This document shows, one piece after another, positions 18,490 to 26,908 of a DNA stretch of 64,000 nt. The DNA is from Trueperella pyogenes (GTDB lineage Bacteria > Actinomycetota > Actinomycetes > Actinomycetales > Actinomycetaceae), in the NCBI RefSeq assembly GCF_900460345.1, contig NZ_UHHW01000002.1, forward strand, positions 2,170,001-2,234,000. Direction: 5' to 3'. The notes beneath the pieces were generated by a model. That model was given only the letters and a program-made list of their open reading frames with translations, was not told the DNA's origin and did not search any database. Position 1 is the stretch's first letter. Each line of letters begins with the position of its first letter. Made by a program: the position numbers and the translations under genes.

Positions 18490-20097
18490 TTAGTGGTTGT
18501 CAGCCAGCTGTGCTTGTTCTTTCGCGGCCTGTTTGATCCTGGAGGTCAGCTCCGTGACCTGGTTGAAAATCTCCTGTTTTTCAGTCATGAGGCTCTCGAT
18601 CTTTCGTAACGCGTTGAGCACCGTGGTGTGATCACGGCGATTGAACGCTTCCGCGATTTTTGGAAGTGAAAGGTCGGTCATCTCCCGGCACATGTACATT
18701 GCGATGTGGCGTGGCTGCGTCAGCGAACGCGTCCGCGTCGGCGATTTCAGGTCTCCGGCTGTGATGCCGAAGTAAGCAGATACCTGGTTCATAATGAGCC
18801 CGGCAGTGACCGTGACCGAACTCGGATCACTCATCATGTCTTTGAGCGCACTTTCTGCGACGTCGAGCGTGACCGGCATATTGAACAACCCGGCGTAGGC
18901 GGTGACGCGGCGGAGTGATCCTTCCATCTCACGGACGTTCGTGGTCACACGGGAGGCAATGAATTCGAGGACTTCGCGCGGAACCATGAACTTTTCGGAG
19001 GCAGCCTTTTTCTCCAGAATCGCGATGCGGGTTTCCAGATTCGGCAGATCGATATTGGCGACGATCCCGGAGGCAAACCGGGAAATCATGCGTTCTTCGA
19101 AGCCCTCCAGCAGGCGGGGTGCCACGTCAGAGGTAATGACAATCTGCTTGTTGGCTGTGGCCAAGGCATTGAATGTATTGAAAAACTCTTCGAGCGTACC
19201 CTCTTTATTGGAAAGGAACTGGATGTCATCGATGAGGAGGATATCAACGGATCTAAAAAGATTCTTGAAGTTGTGACCTTCCTTTTTCATCATCGCGTTG
19301 ATGAACATATTGGTGAACTCTTCCGAGCTCGTATACAGCACTTTTGAGCCAGGAAAGAGGCTGAGGTAGTAGTTGCCGATCGCGTGAAGAAGATGGGTCT
19401 TCCCCATTCCTGAATCGGAATAGAGAAAGAGGGGGTTGTACGTCGAACCGGGTGCTTCGGCGACGGCGAGTGCGGTGGCGTGTGCAAATCGGTTCGACTC
19501 GCCGATGACGAAGTTATCGAAGGTATAGCGCGGGTTGAGGTGTGCATCGGACTGGTCTTGATTTATTTCGATCCGCGGCAGCATGGCACCCAAGCTTGCA
19601 TGCATGGACAGCTCCCTGTCTTCCGGCTCTACGTCTTCGACCAGTCTGGGTTTGGCAGGAATGCGGAAATCGGGCTCATGTGGAGGAAGCACAGAGTGGT
19701 CTGCTGCCTGAAACGGATCGGCCGCAGAAAAATCGTTGGTGTGGAAAGAATCAGGTGACTGAACTGGATCTTCGACGATGTGGAGGACCCGCTCAGGCTG
19801 GTGCCACTGTGGCGCCGATTGGGTGGTCTGCTCGGTGAGGGAAGGATCGACGGAGATGACGAGCCGGACGGAACGCCCCAGAATCGCGGACAGCTGGTCT
19901 TCCATCACAGCCGCGATATGCTCGGCGATCCAGTTCTTCACGAACTCGGAGCCGACGCCGATCATGAAGATGTCTTCGACTGTGGCCAGTGGATGCGCCA
20001 GGCGAATGAATGCTGCTTGTGAATCGGAGAGTTTTCCCTGGGAACGAAGTAGTTCACTTGCTGCGGTCCAGGCGTCACGTGCTGGTGAGACGTCCAT
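18490..20097 (-). CDS. dnaA: Chromosomal replication initiator DnaA
   Basis: 535 aa. Domain I (1-85) interacts with the helicase; a long Pro/Asp-rich domain II (86-185) follows; the AAA+ domain (about 188-400) has Walker B 'LLIDDIQFL' (287-295) and sensor motifs; the DNA-binding domain IV carries the signature 'DHTTVLNA' (489-496). Walker A reads 'SDSGMGKT' (227-234), with Ser where the P-loop normally starts with Gly. It binds the boxes in oriC and upstream of its own gene, implying autoregulation. The start is ATG 20097. Confidence 0.98.
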   Translation of the reverse strand: MDVSPARDAWTAASELLRSQGKLSDSQAAFIRLAHPLATVEDIFMIGVGSEFVKNWIAEHIAAVMEDQLSAILGRSVRLVISVDPSLTEQTTQSAPQWHQPERVLHIVEDPVQSPDSFHTNDFSAADPFQAADHSVLPPHEPDFRIPAKPRLVEDVEPEDRELSMHASLGAMLPRIEINQDQSDAHLNPRYTFDNFVIGESNRFAHATALAVAEAPGSTYNPLFLYSDSGMGKTHLLHAIGNYYLSLFPGSKVLYTSSEEFTNMFINAMMKKEGHNFKNLFRSVDILLIDDIQFLSNKEGTLEEFFNTFNALATANKQIVITSDVAPRLLEGFEERMISRFASGIVANIDLPNLETRIAILEKKAASEKFMVPREVLEFIASRVTTNVREMEGSLRRVTAYAGLFNMPVTLDVAESALKDMMSDPSSVTVTAGLIMNQVSAYFGITAGDLKSPTRTRSLTQPRHIAMYMCREMTDLSLPKIAEAFNRRDHTTVLNALRKIESLMTEKQEIFNQVTELTSRIKQAAKEQAQLADNH

Positions 20098-20169
20098 CTG
20101 TCTCCGATCGTCGTTGAAATTCGTGGGGAAATTCCATCGTAGAGGATAAAATATGGAAAGTCAGATCAG

Positions 20170-20217
20170 TTATCCACAACCTTGTTCACATGTGTGGATA
20201 TTACATTCGTGTAATTA
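20170..20217. promoter_or_regulatory. dnaA upstream control region with DnaA boxes and palindrome
   Basis: A perfect DnaA box TTATCCACA is at 20170-20178. A second box, TGTGGATAT (20193-20201), overlaps by two bases the palindrome ATTACA-N4-TGTAAT (20200-20215). It lies 70-120 bp ahead of the dnaA start and is the inverted equivalent of the composite unit in the tandem repeats at 2111-2212. The rest of the 20098-20468 gap holds an AT-rich stretch and a GTGTGC-TTT-GCACAC hairpin (20401-20415), presumably in the rpmH leader. Confidence 0.75.
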
Positions 20218-20468
20218 CAATGGCTGATCGGCGCGAACAGTGGAGAAAGTTTCACCCACAGATTTATGAACAGGTGTGGATTGTTTCCTCAAATGGAATT
20301 ATTCGATTGTATTCCTCTTACAGGGCGTGAGATATCCATCACCGCACCGGCCACGTTCCTTGACCTTTCGGCCAGATCTTCAGTAAATTCGACAAGTCAT
20401 GTGTGCTTTGCACACGCGCTCCCCCGCGGAGCGATCCACTGTCCAGATCTAGATTTAGGTGGTCACCC

Positions 20469-20609
20469 ATGACTACGAAGCGCACTTTCCAGCCGAACAA
20501 TCGTCGTCGCGCTAAGACCCACGGTTTCCGTAAGCGCATGTCGACCCGCGCCGGCCGCGCCGTCCTTGCCGCACGTCGTCGCAAGGGTCGCGCCAAGCTC
20601 TCTGCTTAA
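20469..20609 (+). CDS. rpmH: 50S ribosomal protein L34
   Basis: 46 aa, highly basic, full-length L34 ('[18 protein letters not shown]'). It starts at ATG 20469 with a GGTGGT-like site and is divergent from dnaA. The stop codon overlaps the rnpA start (TAATG), so both are made from one transcript, the usual bacterial arrangement. Confidence 0.98.
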   Translation: MTTKRTFQPNNRRRAKTHGFRKRMSTRAGRAVLAARRRKGRAKLSA

Positions 20610-20953
20610 TGCTCCCTGCAGCGAACCGACTGCGCACGTCAGCGGATTTCCACTCCGCTTTCCGCTCGGGCTCACGCACAGCAAACAGATTCGTCGTCAT
20701 TCATACGCTGAGCGGCGATTCAGAAGCCGACCTCAAGGTCGGCTTCACTGTTAGTAAGAAGGTGGGTAACGCCGTCGTACGAAATAAGGTACGCCGGCGT
20801 CTTCGTCATATTATGCGCACCCATCTGCACGACGTCGATGCTCAGGTTATCGTCATCCGTGCGCTTCCTGCCGCGGCCGGTGCTACCTACAGCGAACTAG
20901 AGCGAGCGGTTGTCTGCCTACTTCAGCGCGCGGGAGTGCTCGGCCATGAATAA
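20609..20953 (+). CDS. rnpA: Ribonuclease P protein component
   Basis: 114 aa. The RNase P protein supports the catalytic RNA in tRNA 5'-end maturation. The family's RNR motif is visible as 'VGNAVVRNKVRRRLRHIM', preceded by 'VGFTVSKKVG'. Starts within the rpmH stop and overlaps yidD at its end by 8 nt. Confidence 0.97.
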   Translation: MLPAANRLRTSADFHSAFRSGSRTANRFVVIHTLSGDSEADLKVGFTVSKKVGNAVVRNKVRRRLRHIMRTHLHDVDAQVIVIRALPAAAGATYSELERAVVCLLQRAGVLGHE

Positions 20954-21269
20954 GGCAAGCCGGGCGCTGTCGGCAGCTATCCGTTGGTATCAGCGAAACA
21001 TTTCTGCAGGTAGGGGACGGCGATGCAGATATGAACCGACCTGCTCGGCCTACGCCCTGCAATCAATTCAAAGACACGGCGCGATTAAAGGTACACTCTT
21101 AAGTATCTGGCGGTTACTTCGATGTAATCAGTGGTCGAAAGGTGGTGTGGACTGGGTTCCTGACAAGGGAAAATGGCCCACGAAGCCACTCGGCTACAAA
21201 GAACTCATGGAACTTCGTGAAAAACAAGATCATCAGGCGCACAGCCATGGCGATGATCGTGACGCTTAG
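20946..21269 (+). CDS. yidD: Membrane protein insertion efficiency factor YidD
   Basis: 107 aa, start ATG 20946 overlapping rnpA. The family pattern 'YQRNIS...RRCRYEPTCSAYALQSI..HG' is intact, including the conserved Cys residues. It assists YidC-dependent insertion of membrane proteins, and yidC follows 10 nt later. Confidence 0.96.
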   Translation: MNKASRALSAAIRWYQRNISAGRGRRCRYEPTCSAYALQSIQRHGAIKGTLLSIWRLLRCNQWSKGGVDWVPDKGKWPTKPLGYKELMELREKQDHQAHSHGDDRDA

Positions 21270-21279
21270 GAGCGTATAG

Positions 21280-22425
21280 GTGGATACATTCCTCTACCCC
21301 CTCATGTGGGTCATCTCCTACATTATGTATGGAGTCCACTCTGGGCTGACAGCCATAGGCATGAGCAATGGCGCTGGACCCGCGTGGGTTCTCGCGATCG
21401 TTGGTCTGACAGTGATCGTTCGCATCCTCATCATCCCGCTGTTTAACAAGCAGACGCGCGCATCGCGAGCCTCGCAGGAACTCGCTCCCGAGATCCGCAA
21501 GATCCAAAAGAAATACAAGGGTCGTACAGATCAGGTGTCCAAGCAGCGTCAGCAAGAAGAAATGATGGCGCTGTACAGGGACCATGGTACGTCCCCGTTC
21601 TCGGCGTGCATGCCCGCCTTGATTCAAATGCCAATTTTCTTCGCGCTGTTCCGCTTGCTCTATGCGGTGCTTCCCATTTCCCAGGGCACTTACCAGCGCT
21701 CTTCGATCGGTCCGATCGATCAGTCAATCGCTCAGGAGATTGCTGAGTCGACGCTCTTCGGTGCGCCCTTGACCTCCTCAATTGGAACCGCCTCGCAGTT
21801 CAATCAGCCCACCAACGTGATCATGGTGGCGGTTGTTCTCATCGCCCTCATGATGATTACGCTTTTCTTCTCGCAGAAGATGATCATGACGAAGAATCTT
21901 CCAGAAGAATCAATGGATCCGGACAATCCGGCTTTCAAGATGCAAAAGTACATGCTTTACGGCATGCCTCTCATTTATCTCTTCTCTGGAAGCGTTTTCC
22001 AGGTGGGTGTGCTCGTGTACTGGCTTACCGGTAATTTCTGGAATATCGGACAGCAGACCTGGCTTATCAGTACCAACCCAGCGCCTGGCTCAGCCGCCTA
22101 CAAAGCAAAGCAAAAGAAGCTGCGTGAGAAGCGCATCGCCCAAGGCCTGCCACCTGAGGAGGAAGGTGACAACCAGTCGCATGCGGGTCAGCGAGCCCAA
22201 CCGATGAGCAAGAAGCGCCAGAAGAAGGCGCGCGAGAGCGGCCTCACATCGAACGCGGCAGAGCCGACTGAACAACCGGAGATTCGTGGCCTGGACGGCT
22301 TGACCGACGCCGAGCGCGCACAGAAACGTTACCAGCGCCGGATGGCGGAGCGTCAGCGCTCCAAAGAAAAGAAGAATCAACAGGCCAAAAAGCGCCAGCA
22401 GAACCAGAAGAAGCGTAATTTTTGA
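21280..22425 (+). CDS. yidC: Membrane protein insertase YidC
   Basis: 381 aa, GTG start 8 nt after AGGAG. Five membrane segments are expected, with the YidC core ('PLFNKQTRASRASQELAPEI', then 'MPIFFALFRLLY'). The conserved hydrophilic-groove arginine is in the segment following the first membrane pass. The C-terminus is a long Lys/Arg/Gln-rich tail of about 100 residues, typical for actinobacterial YidC and probably ribosome-contacting. Jag follows 12 nt later. Confidence 0.97.
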   Translation: MDTFLYPLMWVISYIMYGVHSGLTAIGMSNGAGPAWVLAIVGLTVIVRILIIPLFNKQTRASRASQELAPEIRKIQKKYKGRTDQVSKQRQQEEMMALYRDHGTSPFSACMPALIQMPIFFALFRLLYAVLPISQGTYQRSSIGPIDQSIAQEIAESTLFGAPLTSSIGTASQFNQPTNVIMVAVVLIALMMITLFFSQKMIMTKNLPEESMDPDNPAFKMQKYMLYGMPLIYLFSGSVFQVGVLVYWLTGNFWNIGQQTWLISTNPAPGSAAYKAKQKKLREKRIAQGLPPEEEGDNQSHAGQRAQPMSKKRQKKARESGLTSNAAEPTEQPEIRGLDGLTDAERAQKRYQRRMAERQRSKEKKNQQAKKRQQNQKKRNF

Positions 22426-22437
22426 TTAAGGAAAGCC

Positions 22438-22941
22438 ATGACTGAAGATACTTCTCGCCTCGATCGCGAAGGCGATATTGCAGCAGACTACCTCGAAGAG
22501 TTGCTAGATATCGCGGATCTTGACGGCGACATCGAAATTGGTGTCGAGGCCGATCGCGCCTCAGTGGCCATCATTAACGACGGCGTCGCCGACCGTCGTC
22601 TCAAGCGTCTCATCGGGCGTAAGGGTGAAGCGCTGGATTCACTTCAAGAACTGACCCGGCTGGCCGTCCAGCAGGAGACGGGCGAACGTTCCCGTATCAT
22701 GCTCGATATCCTCGGTTACCGCGAGAATCATCGCCAGCATATCGCCGAGATTGCACGTAAGGCTGTGGCGCGTGTGGAAGAGACGGGCGAGCCCTATGTG
22801 ATGAAACCGATGAACCCGTTCGAGCGCAAGGTCGTTCACGATATCGTCGCCGAGGCAGGACTGGTTTCGGATTCTTCTGGCATCGGCCAGGGCCGACACG
22901 TCGTCATCAGTCTCGACGAGGTCGATTCGGCCGACGAATAG
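22438..22941 (+). CDS. jag: Jag/KhpB RNA-binding protein (KH + R3H)
   Basis: 167 aa. The KH domain has 'RLIGRKGEALDSLQELTRLA' and the R3H domain has 'YRENHRQHIAEIARKAV', ending around 'PMNPFERKVVHDIV' and 'GRHVVIS'. The Jag_N domain is absent, as in most Actinobacteria. It binds RNA and influences division and wall synthesis genes in Firmicutes; here placed right after yidC. Confidence 0.95.
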   Translation: MTEDTSRLDREGDIAADYLEELLDIADLDGDIEIGVEADRASVAIINDGVADRRLKRLIGRKGEALDSLQELTRLAVQQETGERSRIMLDILGYRENHRQHIAEIARKAVARVEETGEPYVMKPMNPFERKVVHDIVAEAGLVSDSSGIGQGRHVVISLDEVDSADE

Positions 22942-22952
22942 ATGTCATAAAA

Positions 22953-22982
22953 ACAGGGGCCGGCTTAACGCCGGCTTCTGTT
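22953..22982 (+). terminator. Terminator after jag
   Basis: The hairpin core GCCGGC-TTAAC-GCCGGC is extended outward by AACAG/CTGTT, 12 nt after the jag stop. It is followed by a short TTG rather than a long T-run. Confidence 0.65.
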
Positions 22983-23000
22983 GTATATGGAGGTATGGAG

Positions 23001-23636
23001 ATGTCACGTGTAGAAGAGTCCCCAATCGGCGGTGCGGAACACTTTGGATCAGAATCGTGGGCGAAGCTGATCCGATTTAGAGACCTGCTCGTCGAGCAGG
23101 GTGAGGTGCGCGGTCTTATTGGTCCGCGGGAGTTGGAGCGGCTGTGGTCGCGCCATCTTCTTAATTCCACGGCAGTCGCGGAGTTTTTACCGGTCTCTGG
23201 TTCCGTTGCCGATGTCGGGTCAGGTGCAGGATTTCCAGGGATCGTTCTCGCTATTATCCGCCCCGAGCTTCAGTTCGATCTCATTGAAACAATGGAGCGT
23301 CGTACCGACTGGCTCAACGATGTGAAGGACGCTCTCGAATTGGGGAATGTCGAGGTAATTCGGTCGCGTGCGGAGAGTCTCCCGAAATCATATCGCGTGG
23401 ATGTTGTGACGGCGCGTGCGGTGGCGGCTTTGCAGAAGCTCTTGCCGTGGACTCTGCCATTGTTGAAGCCGGGTGGAAAACTTGTGGCTCTGAAGGGTGC
23501 TCGCGCAGAACAGGAAATTCAGGATGCTGAGAAACAGTTGATGAAGTATCGTGCACAGTCGGCTCACGTGTACGACGTCGACGTATGGGGTACTGATGAA
23601 GGAACGCGGATCCTTGAAGTGGTAAAGATGCGCTAG
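23001..23636 (+). CDS. rsmG: 16S rRNA (guanine-527-N7)-methyltransferase
   Basis: 211 aa. The SAM-binding motif I is 'VADVGSGAGFPGIVLAI' and the family motif 'LIGPRELERLWSRHLLNS' precedes it. It methylates G527 of 16S rRNA (loss gives low-level streptomycin resistance). ATG 23001 is chosen because GGAGG ends 7 nt before it; the in-frame ATG at 22995 is too close. Confidence 0.96.
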   Translation: MSRVEESPIGGAEHFGSESWAKLIRFRDLLVEQGEVRGLIGPRELERLWSRHLLNSTAVAEFLPVSGSVADVGSGAGFPGIVLAIIRPELQFDLIETMERRTDWLNDVKDALELGNVEVIRSRAESLPKSYRVDVVTARAVAALQKLLPWTLPLLKPGGKLVALKGARAEQEIQDAEKQLMKYRAQSAHVYDVDVWGTDEGTRILEVVKMR

Positions 23637-23639
23637 CAA

Positions 23640-23655
23640 TGTTTCACGTGAAACA
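23640..23655. other. parS site 1
   Basis: A perfect 16-bp TGTTTCACGTGAAACA palindrome, the ParB-binding centromere site, 4 nt past the rsmG stop. Confidence 0.97.
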
Positions 23656-23703
23656 TTTTCACCTAGGGCGCCTGTGTCGAACACAGTGCTAACAACAGGA
23701 TAG

Positions 23704-23719
23704 TGTTTCACGTGAAACG
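23704..23719. other. parS site 2
   Basis: Matches the parS palindrome at 15 of 16 positions; in the rsmG-parA gap, about 90 bp ahead of the parA start, so it may also influence parA expression. Confidence 0.95.
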
Positions 23720-23807
23720 GAATCGAGGTTATCCACACAGTGTAAAGAAAAAGATACTTATCTGGTTCCTCGGATAGAATGAGTACCTATTATGAGGAGG
23801 AAAAGCA

Positions 23808-24737
23808 GTGGCAGATCCTAGACTTGAGGCTGAACGACGCCAAGGTATGGAACCAGTTAAGCGAACCTTTGAAGACCAGTTTTCTGAGGAATCGTCGCCG
23901 GTAGGCGCGGCGCTTGTCCGTGATCACCACTTGTTCAAAGGTTTGGCCGGCAAGCAGCTTCCCCGCCCTGTTCGCACCAGAATAATGGCTGTCGCAAACC
24001 AGAAGGGTGGCGTCGGTAAGACGACGACGGCCGTGAATATTGCAGCCGGCCTGGCGCTCGGCGGGCTTAACGTCGTCGTGATCGATTCCGATCCCCAGGG
24101 TAATGCTTCGACGGCCCTAGGTATCGCCCACAATGCTGGAGTGCCTAGCCTATACGACGTCGTCATTGGGGATCTATCACTCAACGAGGTCATGCAGGCG
24201 TGTCCTGATATCGAGAACCTGTCTGTAGTTCCTTCAACGATCGATCTATCCTCGATTGAGGTATCCCTTGTTGGAACCGAAGGTCGTGAATATCGCCTCC
24301 GCTCGGCTATCGAAAAAGCGAATCTGGATGTGGATTACATCATCATTGACTGTCCGCCGAGTCTGGGTCTGCTTACTCTGAATTCACTTGTGGCGGCAAA
24401 CGAGGTGTTGATTCCAATTCAGACTGAATATTATGCCCTTGAAGGTCTTACCCAATTGGTTAATACCATCAACATGGTAAAAGAATCAGCGAACGCCGAA
24501 CTACGTATTTCGACCATCCTCCTCACAATGTTTGATAAGCGTACAAATCTCGCACAAGATGTCGCCGCCGATGTGCGTGAACACTTCCCTGAGCAAACTT
24601 TGGAGGTAGAGATTCCGCGAAATATAAAAATCTCTGAAGCTCCCAGTTATGAGCAGACAGTTCTCACTTATGATCCAAAATCGGCGGGCGGAGTCGCATA
24701 TCTAGCCGCTGCACACGAGATAGCTAATAGAAAGTAG
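23808..24737 (+). CDS. parA: Chromosome partitioning ATPase ParA (Soj)
   Basis: 309 aa with a 58-residue N-terminal extension. The deviant Walker A is 'KGGVGKTT' (66-73), Walker A' 'DSDPQGNAS' and Walker B 'IIDCPPSLGLLT' are present. It moves ParB-parS complexes along the nucleoid. Strong GAGGAGGA site before GTG 23808. parB follows 9 nt after the stop. Confidence 0.97.
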   Translation: MADPRLEAERRQGMEPVKRTFEDQFSEESSPVGAALVRDHHLFKGLAGKQLPRPVRTRIMAVANQKGGVGKTTTAVNIAAGLALGGLNVVVIDSDPQGNASTALGIAHNAGVPSLYDVVIGDLSLNEVMQACPDIENLSVVPSTIDLSSIEVSLVGTEGREYRLRSAIEKANLDVDYIIIDCPPSLGLLTLNSLVAANEVLIPIQTEYYALEGLTQLVNTINMVKESANAELRISTILLTMFDKRTNLAQDVAADVREHFPEQTLEVEIPRNIKISEAPSYEQTVLTYDPKSAGGVAYLAAAHEIANRK

Positions 24738-24746
24738 GTCACGTCC

Positions 24747-25934
24747 ATGGCAGAGAAAAGAAGAGGACTGGGGCGTGGTCTGGGAGCCCTATTTCCCGAA
24801 GAACAAAAAGAACACAAGAGCCGGGCCACGGATGTTTTCTTTAGCTCACCGAGGAAGGATTCATCAGAGGACGGTGAAACTGGACAGTCTTTGGCAAAGA
24901 AGCCTGGCCAGCGAAATGTTGGGAGAGCGACAGGAAAACTATCTGAAACATCCTCTACGCAGAAGAATGTTTCACGTGAAACATTGAAGGGTGCCACGGA
25001 AGAACGGAAGAAAAGTAAGCTTTCAGCCTCAGGAAAGAAGACTCAGGGGAAAACAGGCGACAATCACCAGCACGAAACAGGCAGTGAACTACTTCCGGTT
25101 CCTGGTGCTACCTTCGGCGAGATCGCTGTCAATGCCATTGTTCCGAACATGCGGCAGCCACGTGAAATCTTTGACGAGGACGAGCTTCAAGAGCTGGCAG
25201 ACTCAATCGCGGAAGTCGGTATTCTCCAACCTATCGTCATCCGCCCACTGAGTGCGCCGCTAGAGGACAACCCACAGGCGCGTTACGAACTCATTATGGG
25301 AGAGCGGCGTTGGCGTGCCTCGCAGCGCGCAGGTAAAAAAACTATCCCTGCAATCGTCCGGCACACAGAAGATAGCGATCTGCTCCGCGACGCACTGCTC
25401 GAAAACCTACACCGCGCCAATCTCAATGCACTTGAAGAAGCGGCAGCATATCAGCAACTGCTTGAAGATTTTCAATGCACCCAGGAAGAACTGTCGCGGA
25501 GAATTGCCCGGTCGCGGCCGCAGATATCGAACACACTTCGCCTTCTCAAACTGCCGCCGCTTGTGCAGCGCCGGGTCGCCGCTAACGTCCTCTCCGCGGG
25601 CCACGCACGTGCGTTGCTCGGTTTGACTGATCCTGCTGTGATGGAGAGACTTGCTCAGCGCATCGTCGCTGAAGGAATGTCGGTGCGGCAAGTCGAAGAG
25701 ATAGTAGCGCTCGGAGAGGATAATCTTCCCGCCCAAACGCCCGGAACTCGCCGCAGCCGTTATTCGGAAGAGCTAAACGAACTTGCCAATAGGCTGTCGG
25801 ACCGCTTTAACACGCGAGTAAAAGTCAATATGGGCGTGCGAAAAGGAAAGATCGCGATCGAATTCGCGACGATCGAGGATCTCAACCGGATCCTTGACGA
25901 TCTCTCGGAAGAAAATGTCGCCGTCGAAAACTGA
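24747..25934 (+). CDS. parB: Chromosome partitioning protein ParB (Spo0J)
   Basis: 395 aa. It starts with the ParA-stimulating peptide ('KRRGLGRGLGALFP'), then a low-complexity Lys/Ser linker (20-110), the CTPase/ParB domain ('MRQPREIFDEDELQELADSI', 'GERRWRAS', 'ENLHRANLNALEEA'), a helix-turn-helix and the C-terminal dimer domain. A parS site lies inside the linker-coding part. Confidence 0.97.
   Translation: MAEKRRGLGRGLGALFPEEQKEHKSRATDVFFSSPRKDSSEDGETGQSLAKKPGQRNVGRATGKLSETSSTQKNVSRETLKGATEERKKSKLSASGKKTQGKTGDNHQHETGSELLPVPGATFGEIAVNAIVPNMRQPREIFDEDELQELADSIAEVGILQPIVIRPLSAPLEDNPQARYELIMGERRWRASQRAGKKTIPAIVRHTEDSDLLRDALLENLHRANLNALEEAAAYQQLLEDFQCTQEELSRRIARSRPQISNTLRLLKLPPLVQRRVAANVLSAGHARALLGLTDPAVMERLAQRIVAEGMSVRQVEEIVALGEDNLPAQTPGTRRSRYSEELNELANRLSDRFNTRVKVNMGVRKGKIAIEFATIEDLNRILDDLSEENVAVEN
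24968..24983. other. parS site 3, inside parB
   Basis: A perfect 16-bp parS palindrome that encodes 'NVSRET' in the ParB linker, where the protein sequence is otherwise low complexity. Confidence 0.97.
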
Positions 25935-25942
25935 CGCGATTT

Positions 25943-26905
25943 CTAAGATTCGTCGGCTGAGTGCGCGGCAGCAGTGAGGATGTCGAGGTAAACGTCGTCC
26001 ACGGATCTCTGCTGCTGCCGCGCGAGCGCGGCTGCGGCCTGAGGGAAAATAGAAGTCTCGCTCATTCCAGGCGCGATATTGACATCGAGGAACCATGCCA
26101 CCCCGGCGTCGTCAACCATAATGTCCGTGCGGGATAGATGGCGCAGGCCGAGTGTGCGGTGTACATCTTCGGCGAGGGTAATTACGGATTGGGTGACGTC
26201 GTTGGGCGTGTCGTCGATGATGTACTCGACCCGGCCGGGATTGTAACGGGCGTCGTAATCGTAGGGGCCGCTCGAGCGTACTTCCACGGGTGGCAAGGCG
26301 CGCGGCCCCTCGCCCAAATCAGCGACGGCGACGCCGAATTCGCGCCCGGAGATATGCTGCTGGATGAGGGCGACGTCGCCATATGCGAAGCAATCGACCA
26401 TCGCGCCGGGTAAAGATGCCCGGTTGTGAACGATCGACAAGCCCATGGAGGACCCCGCCTGAGTCGGTTTGACGACGAGCGGGAAATCGAAACGCTGCTC
26501 GACCAGGTTGAGAATATTTCTTACGCCGACCTCGCGGAAGAGCGTCTGCGGCAGTGCGAGCGAGTCGGGGACACGTAATCCGGCCTGCGCGAGAACCGAT
26601 GCGGCGACGGATTTATCCGAAGCTAAACGGCAGCCAAAGGCCTGCGAACCGACGAAGGGATAGCCGGCCAGAACGAGTAAATCCTGGAGCGACCCGTCTT
26701 CACCGATAGATCCATGGACGAGTGGCCAGACGATATCGGGCTCGACGGCGTCGAGACGCTGGAGAAGCTGGGCATCGACGTCGAGAATCTTTACTTGCAC
26801 GCCGGAGTTGCGGAGCGATTCAGCGATGCGGCGGCCGGAATGCAGCGAGATCTCTCGCTCGTGTGTTAGCCCTCCGGCGAGAACAACAACAGTCATCGGA
26901 CCCAT
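25943..26905 (-). CDS. D-alanine--D-alanine ligase-like ATP-grasp protein
   Basis: 320 aa. Ddl-like N-terminus ('VVVLAGGLTHEREISLHSG'), HG motif ('PLVHGSIGEDGSLQ'), ATP-grasp lysine ('PLVVKPTQAGSSMGL') and metal site 'FLDVNIAPGMS' in place of the canonical E-N-x-x-P-G. It would join two D-alanines for peptidoglycan precursors, but the altered motif leaves open a related activity. It is convergent with parB (8-nt gap). AGGTAG precedes ATG 26905. In many Actinobacteria a Ddl-like gene lies here in addition to a housekeeping ddl. Confidence 0.82.
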   Translation of the reverse strand: MGPMTVVVLAGGLTHEREISLHSGRRIAESLRNSGVQVKILDVDAQLLQRLDAVEPDIVWPLVHGSIGEDGSLQDLLVLAGYPFVGSQAFGCRLASDKSVAASVLAQAGLRVPDSLALPQTLFREVGVRNILNLVEQRFDFPLVVKPTQAGSSMGLSIVHNRASLPGAMVDCFAYGDVALIQQHISGREFGVAVADLGEGPRALPPVEVRSSGPYDYDARYNPGRVEYIIDDTPNDVTQSVITLAEDVHRTLGLRHLSRTDIMVDDAGVAWFLDVNIAPGMSETSIFPQAAAALARQQQRSVDDVYLDILTAAAHSADES

Positions 26906-26908
26906 TTT

